The notes below the pieces were generated by a model. That model had not been told where the DNA came from, did no database searches, and saw only the letters and a program-made list of their open reading frames with translations. Shown in pieces: positions 1-6,512 of a stretch of DNA of 8,802 nt. The DNA is from Spirochaetia bacterium. Its GTDB lineage: Bacteria > Spirochaetota > Spirochaetia > PWKH01. The translations under genes were made by a program, and so were the position numbers. The stretch is from NCBI GenBank assembly GCA_021736545.1, contig JAIPFS010000047.1, positions 1 through 8,802 of the forward strand. Reading direction: 5' to 3'. Each line of letters begins with the position of its first letter. Position 1 is the first letter of the stretch.

Positions 1-2
1 AA

Positions 3-1166
3 TTATGTCACCGTCCTGTCCTTCCATTGAAATCCCCTGCGGGTAATTATTTGATACGTACTTGTGCCTATCATAATAACCGGTAAGGAGAGGGTCATCA
101 AGAAATATAGGGAGAGAAGCTTGGGATAACTGAAAAAGATAAGAACTCTGAGCCAGGAAAAATAGAGCAGCAGAGTTCCTGAAAGAAGCAGAACGCTGCA
201 GGTCCCATGGAAAAAAAGCTGATATAAAAAAATGAATGGCGGAAAAAGAATAAAAAGAAAGAAAAGCGGAGCAAGCAGTACAGGTAAATAGAGGGCGTTA
301 TCAAAAAAATCCATGATATTTCGAGAAATACCTGCATATGCCTCCCTTGAATTGCTGTACATCCTGCAGGAGACAATCCCGGTGAGTTTTATGAAGCTTT
401 GTGTATAGCCTCGGGATATAAGGAGACGAGCAATATGGATGTCATCAGTAATTGTCTGCTTCACCGCTTCATAACCCCCGATGTCCCAGTAAACGGAACT
501 CTTCATACAGATATACTGGCCGATTGCCAGCCCGAATAGTGAGTTCCCGGAACGCCGCTGTCTCCAGAGGGGGAGAATGAAGCTTATGTTGAAATGCATA
601 AGGGAGACGATGATTTGGGTTAATCGGTTCGGCAAGCGCTGTTCAGGATACCCGGATATCATATCGGTCTGATTAAATTTCAGGTTGGCAAGCCCCGCGG
701 CTATGCTGTCCCGGCCGTGTTCGGTATCTGCATCAGTAAACAGGTATACATCTCCCCGAGCTTTCTTTGCCAGACAGTGGAGGGCATAATGTTTTCCATT
801 CCATCCCCGCGGAAGTGTGTTTCCCTTCATCGCGAAAACGTTATGGTATGTATCTGCATACCTGCTGATAATATCCCATGTTCCGTCCGTGGAAGCATCA
901 TCATAGATAAGAATTTCATAGTGAGTGAAGCTTTGCTGCAGCAGGGAATCAAGGCAGGCCCTGATAGTCTTTTCTTCATTTCTAGCCGGGATCAATACCG
1001 AAACGAAGTTCCTGGATTCCTCGGATTTATCAGATTCATGCAGTATTTTTTCCACAAAGCTGCTGTCTGCAGTATTCTTTTTGATCGTGCGGATATTTAG
1101 GGAGGTGAATATAAAACCTATTGCTCCAATAGCAAGAAATATGCAAAAATATATAAAAATTACCAT
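3..1166 (-). CDS. Membrane-bound family 2 glycosyltransferase (CrtQ/HpnB-like)
   Basis: A 387-residue inverting GT-A glycosyltransferase that probably transfers a sugar from a nucleotide-sugar to a lipid or other membrane acceptor on the cytoplasmic face. An N-terminal membrane anchor (about residues 1-22) precedes the GT2 core: VSVLIPARNEE at 55-65, YDDASTDGT at 88-96, the metal-binding DAD at 145-147 and a TDD acidic motif at 240-242. The PRGWNGKHYA motif at 119-128 is typical of the carotenoid and hopanoid glycosyltransferase branch. Three hydrophobic stretches (about 292-318, 322-345, 350-370) give a C-terminal membrane domain. The ATG at 1166 is used because an in-frame stop lies just upstream; no good Shine-Dalgarno is visible. 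The gene is divergent from the 1212-1997 gene with only 45 bp between starts. The acceptor cannot be told; no carotenoid or hopanoid gene is in the window. Confidence 0.88.
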   Translation of the reverse strand: MVIFIYFCIFLAIGAIGFIFTSLNIRTIKKNTADSSFVEKILHESDKSEESRNFVSVLIPARNEEKTIRACLDSLLQQSFTHYEILIYDDASTDGTWDIISRYADTYHNVFAMKGNTLPRGWNGKHYALHCLAKKARGDVYLFTDADTEHGRDSIAAGLANLKFNQTDMISGYPEQRLPNRLTQIIVSLMHFNISFILPLWRQRRSGNSLFGLAIGQYICMKSSVYWDIGGYEAVKQTITDDIHIARLLISRGYTQSFIKLTGIVSCRMYSNSREAYAGISRNIMDFFDNALYLPVLLAPLFFLFILFPPFIFLYQLFFHGTCSVLLLSGTLLLYFSWLRVLIFFSYPKLLSLYFLMTLSLPVIMIGTSTYQIITRRGFQWKDRTVT

Positions 1167-1211
1167 TTGCAGTCAGGCTATACCAGAAAATGCGTATGGT
1201 CAATAAAGCTT

Positions 1212-1997
1212 ATGAACATCAGATTTGGATTAGTGCATATACAGCACATAATTGCTCCAGCTGCTTTAGGAATAGGCTTGGGCATAGGTCTCTTACTCTT
1301 GACTTCTCCTCTTCCGGCCGGCGGGCTTGTCTTCCAGCAGGAGTTTACGGGGATGAAAGCTCCGGAAGCTATTTTTCACTCACCCTTTACTGAGGAAATA
1401 GTCTCAAAAGTGAAGGATATTGAATTTGCTTTGGGGGAGGAGTTTCTTTTTACTGTAAATTTGGCCGACAGCCCATATTCCCCCCCAGGGAAAGGTCGGA
1501 TGACAGATATCCTGAATGATTTTTTAAGGATTGGGCAGATGGAGGGACTTGAATATACCTCTGCAGCAAGAAATGAAAGGGTCACCCTTATTAATTCTTC
1601 TTACCGAATTGCTTCAAAAGATAATGATGAGCCATTGGAGGATCTTCAAGTTGATGCATACTCCGGGCCGATACGGGTTGAATCTAAGCTGAATATGGCA
1701 GATTTTGGAGATATTTACTGGGATATAACCTATCGAATGGAAGACAATTTTATTAATATATCCTTGGTGAATACGACAAAGCTGGTTTTTGCTGCTCTTT
1801 GGAAGGTTGCTGAGCCTGGAGAATTTACACTTGATTTAATTGTAAAAGTTGAGGAAAAATCGGCTGAAGCTTTTTTTGCAGGGCTGCTTGATTCAGATTC
1901 TTTAGGCTTTCTCAATTTTATCGGGCTCGGGAATTATATGGAGAGGACATTTCATAATCGCCTCTATGCCATTGGAAAATTTTATGCAAATAAATAG
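1212..1997 (+). CDS. Exported protein of unknown function
   Basis: A 261-residue protein I do not firmly recognise; it may belong to an uncharacterised spirochaetal family (DUF6675-like, from memory and unverified). The N terminus has a short positive start (MNIRFG), a glycine/leucine-rich hydrophobic stretch at about 13-33 and a small-residue region PLPAGG at 34-39, consistent with a Sec signal peptide cleaved near residue 36. No lipobox cysteine is visible. The rest is a soluble alpha/beta-looking domain with several beta-strand-like segments (for example FLFTVNLADS, RVTLINSSYRIAS, IYWDITYRM) and no motif indicating an enzyme. The frame is open from a TTG at 1167, but that start would add a 15-residue polar leader and abuts the divergent gene, so the ATG at 1212 fits the signal peptide better. 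It likely acts in the periplasm or envelope. It ends 94 bp from the convergent TPR gene. Confidence 0.7.
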   Translation: MNIRFGLVHIQHIIAPAALGIGLGIGLLLLTSPLPAGGLVFQQEFTGMKAPEAIFHSPFTEEIVSKVKDIEFALGEEFLFTVNLADSPYSPPGKGRMTDILNDFLRIGQMEGLEYTSAARNERVTLINSSYRIASKDNDEPLEDLQVDAYSGPIRVESKLNMADFGDIYWDITYRMEDNFINISLVNTTKLVFAALWKVAEPGEFTLDLIVKVEEKSAEAFFAGLLDSDSLGFLNFIGLGNYMERTFHNRLYAIGKFYANK

Positions 1998-2091
1998 AGA
2001 AAAATAGAGAACAGATAGAGATTTGATCTTGTGAATCAGCAGATTATTGAACAAAATAGCTATGGAACTAGAGAAGAAATGTGTGTTCTAG

Positions 2092-2937
2092 TCAGGATTC
2101 AGTCTCTTCAAGGGCTTCAGTCAGGTAGCTTCGGGCATACGTATTTTCAGGATAGAGCTTTAATGCTTTTTTCAGCCACAGAATCCCCTTTTTAAAGTCC
2201 TCCTGCTTAACTAAAGCAATACCGATACTGGAATAAATCGTAAATAGGTCCGCCGGATCAGCATACATGCCGGAATTGCTTTTCTGTTTGTATCGTTCAA
2301 GGGCTTCTAGAAATGTCCGGTAAGCTTTTTCAGCATCCCCTCCGTACATGTTGGGAGCATAGAGATAGGTGTTCCCAATGAGAAGGAGAACTGAAAGGTG
2401 CTTTGCGTCAAGCTCAGCAGCCGTTTCAGAAGCCGACTGGGTCTCCATTCCGTAGGAAAAAAGGTAGCGCAGCGGGGATAAGATGAAAATTGAACCTGCT
2501 GCCTCTGAGAGAAGAGCATAGGTTTGCGCATGTTCCTGAAATTCCAGGGATTTTTCAGCCGCCGCAATACCTCGTTTTAAGCTCCGTTTAGCCCGGGCTG
2601 CATCAAAATTAGGATCATCCTTTATACCAAAGTGTTTGCCGAAGAGGATATGCATTTTTGCGGTGAGGAAATGATAGGAGCATTCGTCGTTTACCCGATT
2701 TTCGATTGCCTTAAGTACGGTTTCGTAGCTATCTTCTATATACCGGATTTCCTTGTCGTTATAGAGGGATTTGTAGAAAATTTCCATTTCCGGTATGATT
2801 TTCTCAATTCCAGCGGTGAAGGAATCCGTTTCAGCGTGTACATGCATTACAGAAAGCATAAAAACCATGAGTAGTATAAATGGTACTGCAGGCAGAAGCC
2901 TGCTTCTTATGGATCTAACGCATCTGTTCTTCATCAT
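2092..2937 (-). CDS. Exported TPR-type protein
   Basis: A 281-residue exported helical-repeat protein, probably a periplasmic binding or scaffold protein. A Sec signal peptide is clear: basic residues at 3-13, a hydrophobic core at about 14-31 and a probable cleavage after VHA at 33-35. The body is almost all helical. The C-terminal part has TPR-like units: an AEKAYRTFLEAL helix and a last unit around SSIGIALVKQEDFKKGILWLKKALKLYPEN with the usual small/aromatic spacing. A YAPNMYGGD segment precedes the penultimate helix; similar segments occur in TPR proteins linked to TRAP transporters (TatT type), but no transporter gene is adjacent, so that link is only a suggestion. The frame stays open to an ATG at 3030, but that start would place residues before the signal peptide and across a good promoter, so the ATG at 2937 (or 2934) is preferred. 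Confidence 0.78.
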   Translation of the reverse strand: MMKNRCVRSIRSRLLPAVPFILLMVFMLSVMHVHAETDSFTAGIEKIIPEMEIFYKSLYNDKEIRYIEDSYETVLKAIENRVNDECSYHFLTAKMHILFGKHFGIKDDPNFDAARAKRSLKRGIAAAEKSLEFQEHAQTYALLSEAAGSIFILSPLRYLFSYGMETQSASETAAELDAKHLSVLLLIGNTYLYAPNMYGGDAEKAYRTFLEALERYKQKSNSGMYADPADLFTIYSSIGIALVKQEDFKKGILWLKKALKLYPENTYARSYLTEALEETES

Positions 2938-2968
2938 TTTACTTGTACCCGGAATTCTGCAATATACT

Positions 2969-2997
2969 ATATTATGATGATATTGAAGTGATTGCAA
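2969..2997 (-). promoter_or_regulatory. Sigma70-type promoter of the TPR gene
   Basis: Read on the minus strand, a TTGCAA -35 box (2997-2992) is followed after exactly 17 bp by a TAATAT -10 box (2974-2969). Transcription would begin near 2962, giving a leader of about 25 nt before the ATG at 2937. This supports the shorter start of the TPR gene. Confidence 0.5.
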
Positions 2998-3038
2998 TGC
3001 ATGGATAGGAAAAAAACAGCTGGAGGGCAAACAGCTCT

Positions 3039-3101
3039 GCTGAAAAAAGCTGAAAAAAGCTGAAAAAAAGCTGACTGTAAGCTGACTGTAAGCTGAAAAA
3101 A
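3039..3101. repeat. Short tandem repeat with phased A-tracts
   Basis: Six head-to-tail units of 10-11 nt, each starting GCTGA: GCTGAAAAAA at 3039 and 3049, GCTGAAAAAAA at 3059, GCTGACTGTAA at 3070 and 3081, and GCTGAAAAAA at 3092. An additional A-run lies at about 3009-3016. A-tracts repeating every helical turn are known to bend DNA. The array sits in the 223-bp gap between divergent genes, upstream of the TPR promoter (about -75 to -140) and just before the HD-domain gene, so it could act on either promoter or vary in copy number by slippage. Confidence 0.85.
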
Positions 3102-3160
3102 GACAGGAAGGACGCAGCTGCGCTGATATTAAACAGGAAATGTTTGCGTAAGCAGTTCAA

Positions 3161-4315
3161 ATGGAGCGTATTGTGAATATAACACAGACTTTGCTGGATG
3201 CAGGATTTGACGCTTTTCTCATAGGAAATTCAGCACTGGATACGTATTACGGTCTGCATGGAACAGGCATTGAGGAAATTGCAACGAATGCAGATCTTAT
3301 CTCCTTATCCAGGCTGTTTGAAGAGATCGAGTTCCCAGCATCAGAGACTGCGGATGCGGTTATCATAACTGAGGATACTTGGCATCTGATTCGGACTATT
3401 TCTGATGATATGAATCGTGAACATGAGCTCTACGGTTTTTTACCACATAGCAGTTTCTGGTACGACTGTTCAGGAAATTTTTTCAGGGACCCTGGGAATA
3501 TATACTGGGATTTGAGAAACCCTGGAAACTTGAGTTTACCGAATGAAGGGGAAATAGCGAAAAAACGAGCCTATATAATTGCTGATGCCGCAGTTCTCCT
3601 TTCACGATATGAGTTTACCATGACAGAACAAGACGTTGATCTTTTACATAAGGCTCATGACCATCCGGGTGACCATCCGGGGCTGCACCTGTCCTCCTTT
3701 GAGCAGCAATTACTGCTGAGAAAAATCGGCCTTTCGAAGCAGCCTTGGAAAGGGATGGATCTGCTGATGGAATCGGGCTTTATCGATGAACACTGGCCGC
3801 TGCTGGCTAAGATGCGAGGGGTCGAGCAGAATAAAGAGTACCACCCGGAGGGAGACGTTTGGGATCATACTCTGGAAACCCTCCGTTATATCAAAAAACC
3901 TGATTTTCAAATTTTTACAGCTCTGCTGCTTCATGATACGGGCAAACCGTTTTCCAGAAGTGAAGGAAACCGCCGTTTCAACCGACATGCTCAAATTGGA
4001 GCAGCTAAAGCGCGCCGATTTCTCAAGGAACTGGGATTTTCAGACCGCTTTGTTGAGGAGACGGGGTTCCTGATAAAAGAGCATATGCTCCCTGCCCATA
4101 TTTCCACTCTGGCGGCATACCGGACAGAAAAAATAATGGATTCTCCTCTATTTCCCCTCCTGCTGGAGGTATACCGATGTGATATCTCTTCTTCCTTCAG
4201 AGGACCGGAGGGATACTACCAGGCGTGCAAGACATATAAAAGATATAAGAAATACAGAAAAAGTCCCTATCGCAATACTGATGGTTCGCTCATTTGGGCT
4301 TTTGAAAATCGCTGA
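3161..4315 (+). CDS. CCA-adding-enzyme-like HD-domain protein with degenerate nucleotidyltransferase head
   Basis: A 384-residue protein with the architecture of bacterial tRNA nucleotidyltransferases/poly(A) polymerases. Residues about 17-45 align with the nucleotidyltransferase head, but the hallmark GG-x-x-RD is GNSALD (22-27) and the metal-binding DxD region reads GIEEIATNAD (36-45), so the Arg and both Asp residues are missing. A neck-like segment (LSRYEFTMTEQDVDLL, 147-162) follows. The C-terminal HD domain looks complete: WDHTL (H236), LLLHDTGK (H258, D259), RHAQIGA (H276), KEHMLP (H308) and D341. By inference it is no longer a nucleotidyl transferase but keeps a metal-dependent phosphohydrolase. 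The ATG at 3161 lacks a Shine-Dalgarno; a GTG at 3173, with GGAG at 3163-3166 and 6 nt spacing, is a credible alternative start. It is followed after 156 bp by murA on the same strand. Confidence 0.8.
   Translation: MERIVNITQTLLDAGFDAFLIGNSALDTYYGLHGTGIEEIATNADLISLSRLFEEIEFPASETADAVIITEDTWHLIRTISDDMNREHELYGFLPHSSFWYDCSGNFFRDPGNIYWDLRNPGNLSLPNEGEIAKKRAYIIADAAVLLSRYEFTMTEQDVDLLHKAHDHPGDHPGLHLSSFEQQLLLRKIGLSKQPWKGMDLLMESGFIDEHWPLLAKMRGVEQNKEYHPEGDVWDHTLETLRYIKKPDFQIFTALLLHDTGKPFSRSEGNRRFNRHAQIGAAKARRFLKELGFSDRFVEETGFLIKEHMLPAHISTLAAYRTEKIMDSPLFPLLLEVYRCDISSSFRGPEGYYQACKTYKRYKKYRKSPYRNTDGSLIWAFENR
3659..3682 (+). repeat. In-frame 12-nt tandem duplication
   Basis: GACCATCCGGGT (3659-3670) is immediately followed by GACCATCCGGGG (3671-3682), duplicating the tetrapeptide DHPG inside the HD-domain gene, between the head/neck region and the HD domain. 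The reading frame is kept. It looks like a recent slippage event in a linker. Confidence 0.85.
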
Positions 4316-4325
4316 TTCGCTGTAC

Positions 4326-4412
4326 ACTGAGGTGTGAACTGAGGTGTGAACTGAGGTAAAAAAAAACGTATTAAAACGTAAACTGAAAAAGTGAACTGAA
4401 AAGCCAACTGAA
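4326..4412. repeat. ACTGA-core short tandem repeats upstream of murA
   Basis: A 12-nt unit ACTGAGGTGTGA occurs at 4326-4337 and 4338-4349, followed by a partial unit ACTGAGGTAAAA at 4350-4361. A direct repeat AAAACGTA lies at 4363 and 4373. Decayed units then continue as ACTGAA at 4382, 4395 and 4407, still 12-13 nt apart. The array fills most of the gap between the HD-domain gene and murA. It shares the CTGA core with the array at 3039-3101 but has a different period and flanks. Confidence 0.8.
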
Positions 4413-4453
4413 TTTGAACTTCAGGCCTCAATAAAGAGGTGTTTACTTCTTAT

Positions 4454-4458
4454 AGGAG
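4454..4458 (+). promoter_or_regulatory. Ribosome binding site near murA start
   Basis: AGGAG lies 1 nt before an in-frame ATG at 4460 and 13 nt before the ATG at 4472. Neither spacing is ideal. Family alignment favours 4472, where the protein begins MGSYHIRGG; 4460 would add four residues. A GTG at 4439 is also in frame but has no clear site. Confidence 0.4.
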
Positions 4459-4471
4459 AATGACTGAAATT

Positions 4472-5806
4472 ATGGGAAGCTATCACATCCGCGGAGGTAA
4501 GCCGCTTTCAGGAACGGTTAAAGCCAGCGGCAATAAAAATGCCGCACTCCCCTGCCTAGCTGCCGCCATGCTGACAGATGAGAAGCTTGTTTTGAGAAAT
4601 ATTCCTGACATTGAAGACGTCCAGGTTATGATAAGCATCATGAAAACCTTAGGGATGTCTGTTGAGCCCCTCCCCGGAGAACGGAGTTCCTACACAATTA
4701 AGAGGGATGATCTTCGAGGTGATATTCCCAGAGAACTCGCCGATGCAATCAGGGCTTCAATCCTTTTTGCCGGACCCCTGCTTGCTCTGCAGGGTTCCAT
4801 CGTGCTGCCTCCTCCCGGAGGGGATGTGATCGGACACAGACGGCTGGATACACATTTTCTGGTCTTCTCCTCCTTCGGCGGGAAGGCTGAACTTCAGGAC
4901 AACGGTGATATTTATGTACGACTGGATTCGTTTCCCAGTGGTGATACTACGGTTTTTCTCGATGAGGCATCGGTTACCGCAACGGAAAATGCAATTATGC
5001 TGGCAGTAATGGCAAAAAAGGGAACGGAAACCCTTATTCGACACGCCGCCGGGGAACCTCATGTTCAGAATCTGTGTACGTTTCTCCAAAAAATGGGAGC
5101 GGAAATCATCGGGATCGGCTCAAACCTGCTGAGAATTAAGGGAGGCCTGACACTTCATGGATGCGACTATACCATCGGCTCAGATTATATGGAAATTGGT
5201 TCATTTATCGGCCTTGCAGCGGCTGTAAAAGGTGAGATAACTATTCAGGGAGTTGAACGTGAGCATATGCCCATGATAGAGATGGGCTTTGCTCGTCTGG
5301 GAATCACCTGGGAGTACAGCGGGAATGCCCTTTGCGTGCCCGAGGAACAGCACCGAAAGATAGTTCCTGAAGTGGGAGGAGCAATCCCTCATATAGATGA
5401 CGGCCCCTGGCCAGCCTTCCCCTCCGATCTTATGAGCATCCTGGCAGTGACTGCAACACAAAATGAGGGAACAATTCTGATTCACGAAAAGATGTTCGAA
5501 TCAAGAATGTTTTTCATAGACATTCTCATCAGAATGGGAGCCGGGATTGTTCTCTGTGATCCCCACCGGGCGGTAATTACCGGTCCCAGCAGACTGCATG
5601 GGCAGCAGGTTGATTCTCCGGATGTCCGAGCAGGAATGGCCTTGGTAATAGCTTCGTTATGCGCTTCGGGAAGGAGCACGATACGTAATATTTATCAGAT
5701 AGAACGAGGCTACGAGGGACTCTGCAGGAAATTGGTATCTCTGGGAGCAGATGTGACACGGGAAGATGATCCGGTTTCAGGGAGCAGACGGGAAGATGGA
5801 AATTAA
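4472..5806 (+). CDS. murA: UDP-N-acetylglucosamine 1-carboxyvinyltransferase (Asp-type MurA)
   Basis: Transfers enolpyruvate from PEP to UDP-GlcNAc, the first committed step of peptidoglycan synthesis in the cytoplasm. The 444-residue product has the two-domain EPSP-synthase-like fold. The SGNKNAALPCLAAAML segment carries the conserved Lys22 and Asn23; DAIRASILFAGPLLAL follows at 91-106. The catalytic loop reads PPGGDVIGHRRLDTH at 114-128, with Arg123 matching E. coli Arg120. FPSD (Asp319) matches the catalytic Asp305, and DVRAG (Arg386) matches Arg397. The usual catalytic cysteine (E. coli Cys115) is Asp118 here; the same change in Mycobacterium and Borrelia MurA gives natural fosfomycin resistance. 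It is slightly longer than the roughly 420-residue norm because of a polar C-terminal tail (about 430-444). No other cell-wall gene is adjacent; it appears to be a single-gene unit or co-transcribed with the upstream gene. Confidence 0.95.
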   Translation: MGSYHIRGGKPLSGTVKASGNKNAALPCLAAAMLTDEKLVLRNIPDIEDVQVMISIMKTLGMSVEPLPGERSSYTIKRDDLRGDIPRELADAIRASILFAGPLLALQGSIVLPPPGGDVIGHRRLDTHFLVFSSFGGKAELQDNGDIYVRLDSFPSGDTTVFLDEASVTATENAIMLAVMAKKGTETLIRHAAGEPHVQNLCTFLQKMGAEIIGIGSNLLRIKGGLTLHGCDYTIGSDYMEIGSFIGLAAAVKGEITIQGVEREHMPMIEMGFARLGITWEYSGNALCVPEEQHRKIVPEVGGAIPHIDDGPWPAFPSDLMSILAVTATQNEGTILIHEKMFESRMFFIDILIRMGAGIVLCDPHRAVITGPSRLHGQQVDSPDVRAGMALVIASLCASGRSTIRNIYQIERGYEGLCRKLVSLGADVTREDDPVSGSRREDGN

Positions 5807-5837
5807 GTGAACCGTTTGTGATTATTTTTCCGCTTTT

Positions 5838-5870
5838 CTTCCGCTTTTTCCGTGGAAAAAAGCAAAGAAG
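5838..5870 (+). terminator. Possible hairpin after murA
   Basis: About 30 bp past the murA stop, GCTTTTTCC (5843-5851) can pair with GGAAAAAAGC (5854-5863) with one bulged A, and CTTC/GAAG extends the stem across an internal loop. It could end murA transcription, but no T-run follows on either strand, so it is not a canonical intrinsic terminator. Confidence 0.3.
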
Positions 5871-5941
5871 TCACGGAGAAAAAATACACTGAAAAAACGG
5901 TTGATTCATAAAAAAATATACGGCAAAAGGGATTGACAAAA

Positions 5942-5974
5942 AAGTTATTAACAAGTTATCCACAAGTTGTTGTG
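5942..5974 (+). promoter_or_regulatory. DnaA-box cluster 1 (three tandem 11-mers)
   Basis: Three head-to-tail 11-mers: AAGTTATTAAC (5942-5952), AAGTTATCCAC (5953-5963) and AAGTTGTTGTG (5964-5974). The middle unit contains an exact consensus box TTATCCACA at 5956-5964; the first contains TTATTAACA (5945-5953), a 7-of-9 match; the third is degenerate. A TTGACA lies just upstream at 5933-5938 without a good -10 partner. Confidence 0.65.
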
Positions 5975-6163
5975 CAGACCGCGATATACAAGAATTCTGC
6001 AAGCTCTTATCTATTTCGAAGCGTTTCATGGACATGTAAGATTGTTTATGAAATATTTACATATATAACAATGAATTAATATTTTTTACTTAACAGGTGT
6101 AGAAATTTTTCCAAAAAAATCAGTATTCGTAAATAGAAAATAAATCCTTATAATAATAAGAAT

Positions 6164-6196
6164 AATTTATCCACAAGTTATCCACAAGCTGTTCAC
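6164..6196 (+). promoter_or_regulatory. DnaA-box cluster 2 (three tandem 11-mers)
   Basis: Three head-to-tail 11-mers: AATTTATCCAC (6164-6174), AAGTTATCCAC (6175-6185) and AAGCTGTTCAC (6186-6196). The first two give exact boxes TTATCCACA at 6167-6175 and 6178-6186; the third is a weak box. The units sit one helical turn apart in the same orientation as cluster 1, and the identical AAGTTATCCAC units of the two clusters are exactly 222 bp apart. Confidence 0.7.
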
Positions 6197-6277
6197 GCAT
6201 TGAAACGGCGTTATTTATTTATGAGAAATTGGTAAAGTTGGTACGGTTTTTGTAATAAATATTCGTCATAATTATAA

Positions 6278-6291
6278 ATGCTTATAAGCAT
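6278..6291. repeat. 14-bp perfect palindrome
   Basis: ATGCTTATAAGCAT is fully self-complementary. It lies in the AT-rich DNA downstream of the second DnaA-box cluster. It could be an operator for a dimeric protein or an origin-associated site; nothing in the window identifies the binder. Confidence 0.6.
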
Positions 6292-6506
6292 GACAGATAA
6301 AAACATTTACTGCCAAATAAGAGATTAAAAAAAAACAACACGTGAGGCAGAATTCGATTAACTGCAGGAATACTCTTTTTAAGCGGGTAAGGAAAAGATA
6401 GAATACTGAAGAAAACCGAAAATACAGCTGTTTCCTGTTCGTCTGAATGTGAAACTGTTTAATTACAATATTTTCGCTTGCAAGATAGATGGAAATCCTA
6501 GTACAA

Positions 6507-6512
6507 TAGGTG
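6507..6512 (+). promoter_or_regulatory. Ribosome binding site of the polysaccharide-export gene
   Basis: TAGGTG with a 5-nt spacer before the ATG at 6518 is a reasonable Shine-Dalgarno and fixes the start, which is followed directly by a signal peptide. Confidence 0.55.

Noticed and set aside
1177..1203. Minus-strand TTGACC with extended -10 TGGTATAGC before the glycosyltransferase
   Set aside because: The spacer is only 15 bp and transcription would begin about 4 nt before the ATG, so it is too weak to annotate.
717..1206. Plus-strand ORFs of 127 and 93 codons opposite the glycosyltransferase
   Set aside because: They lie antisense to a gene with clear family motifs, show no recognisable domain and no ribosome binding site.
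2067..2092. 6-bp inverted repeat (ACTAGA/TCTAGT) between convergent genes
   Set aside because: The stem is short with a 14-nt loop and no T-run on either strand; not supportable as a terminator.
2938..3030. Upstream 31-codon extension of the TPR gene
   Set aside because: It would put a polar leader ahead of a good signal peptide and covers the TTGCAA/TAATAT promoter.
3039..3101. CRISPR array
   Set aside because: Units are 10-11 nt with no spacers; this is a plain tandem repeat.
5942..6196. Plasmid-type iteron origin
   Set aside because: The repeats match the chromosomal DnaA-box consensus and no replication initiator gene is in the window, though one outside cannot be excluded.
6478..6507. 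TTGCAA and TACAAT with 18-bp spacing before the polysaccharide-export gene
   Set aside because: The start site would fall downstream of the ribosome binding site and leave almost no leader; likely chance similarity.
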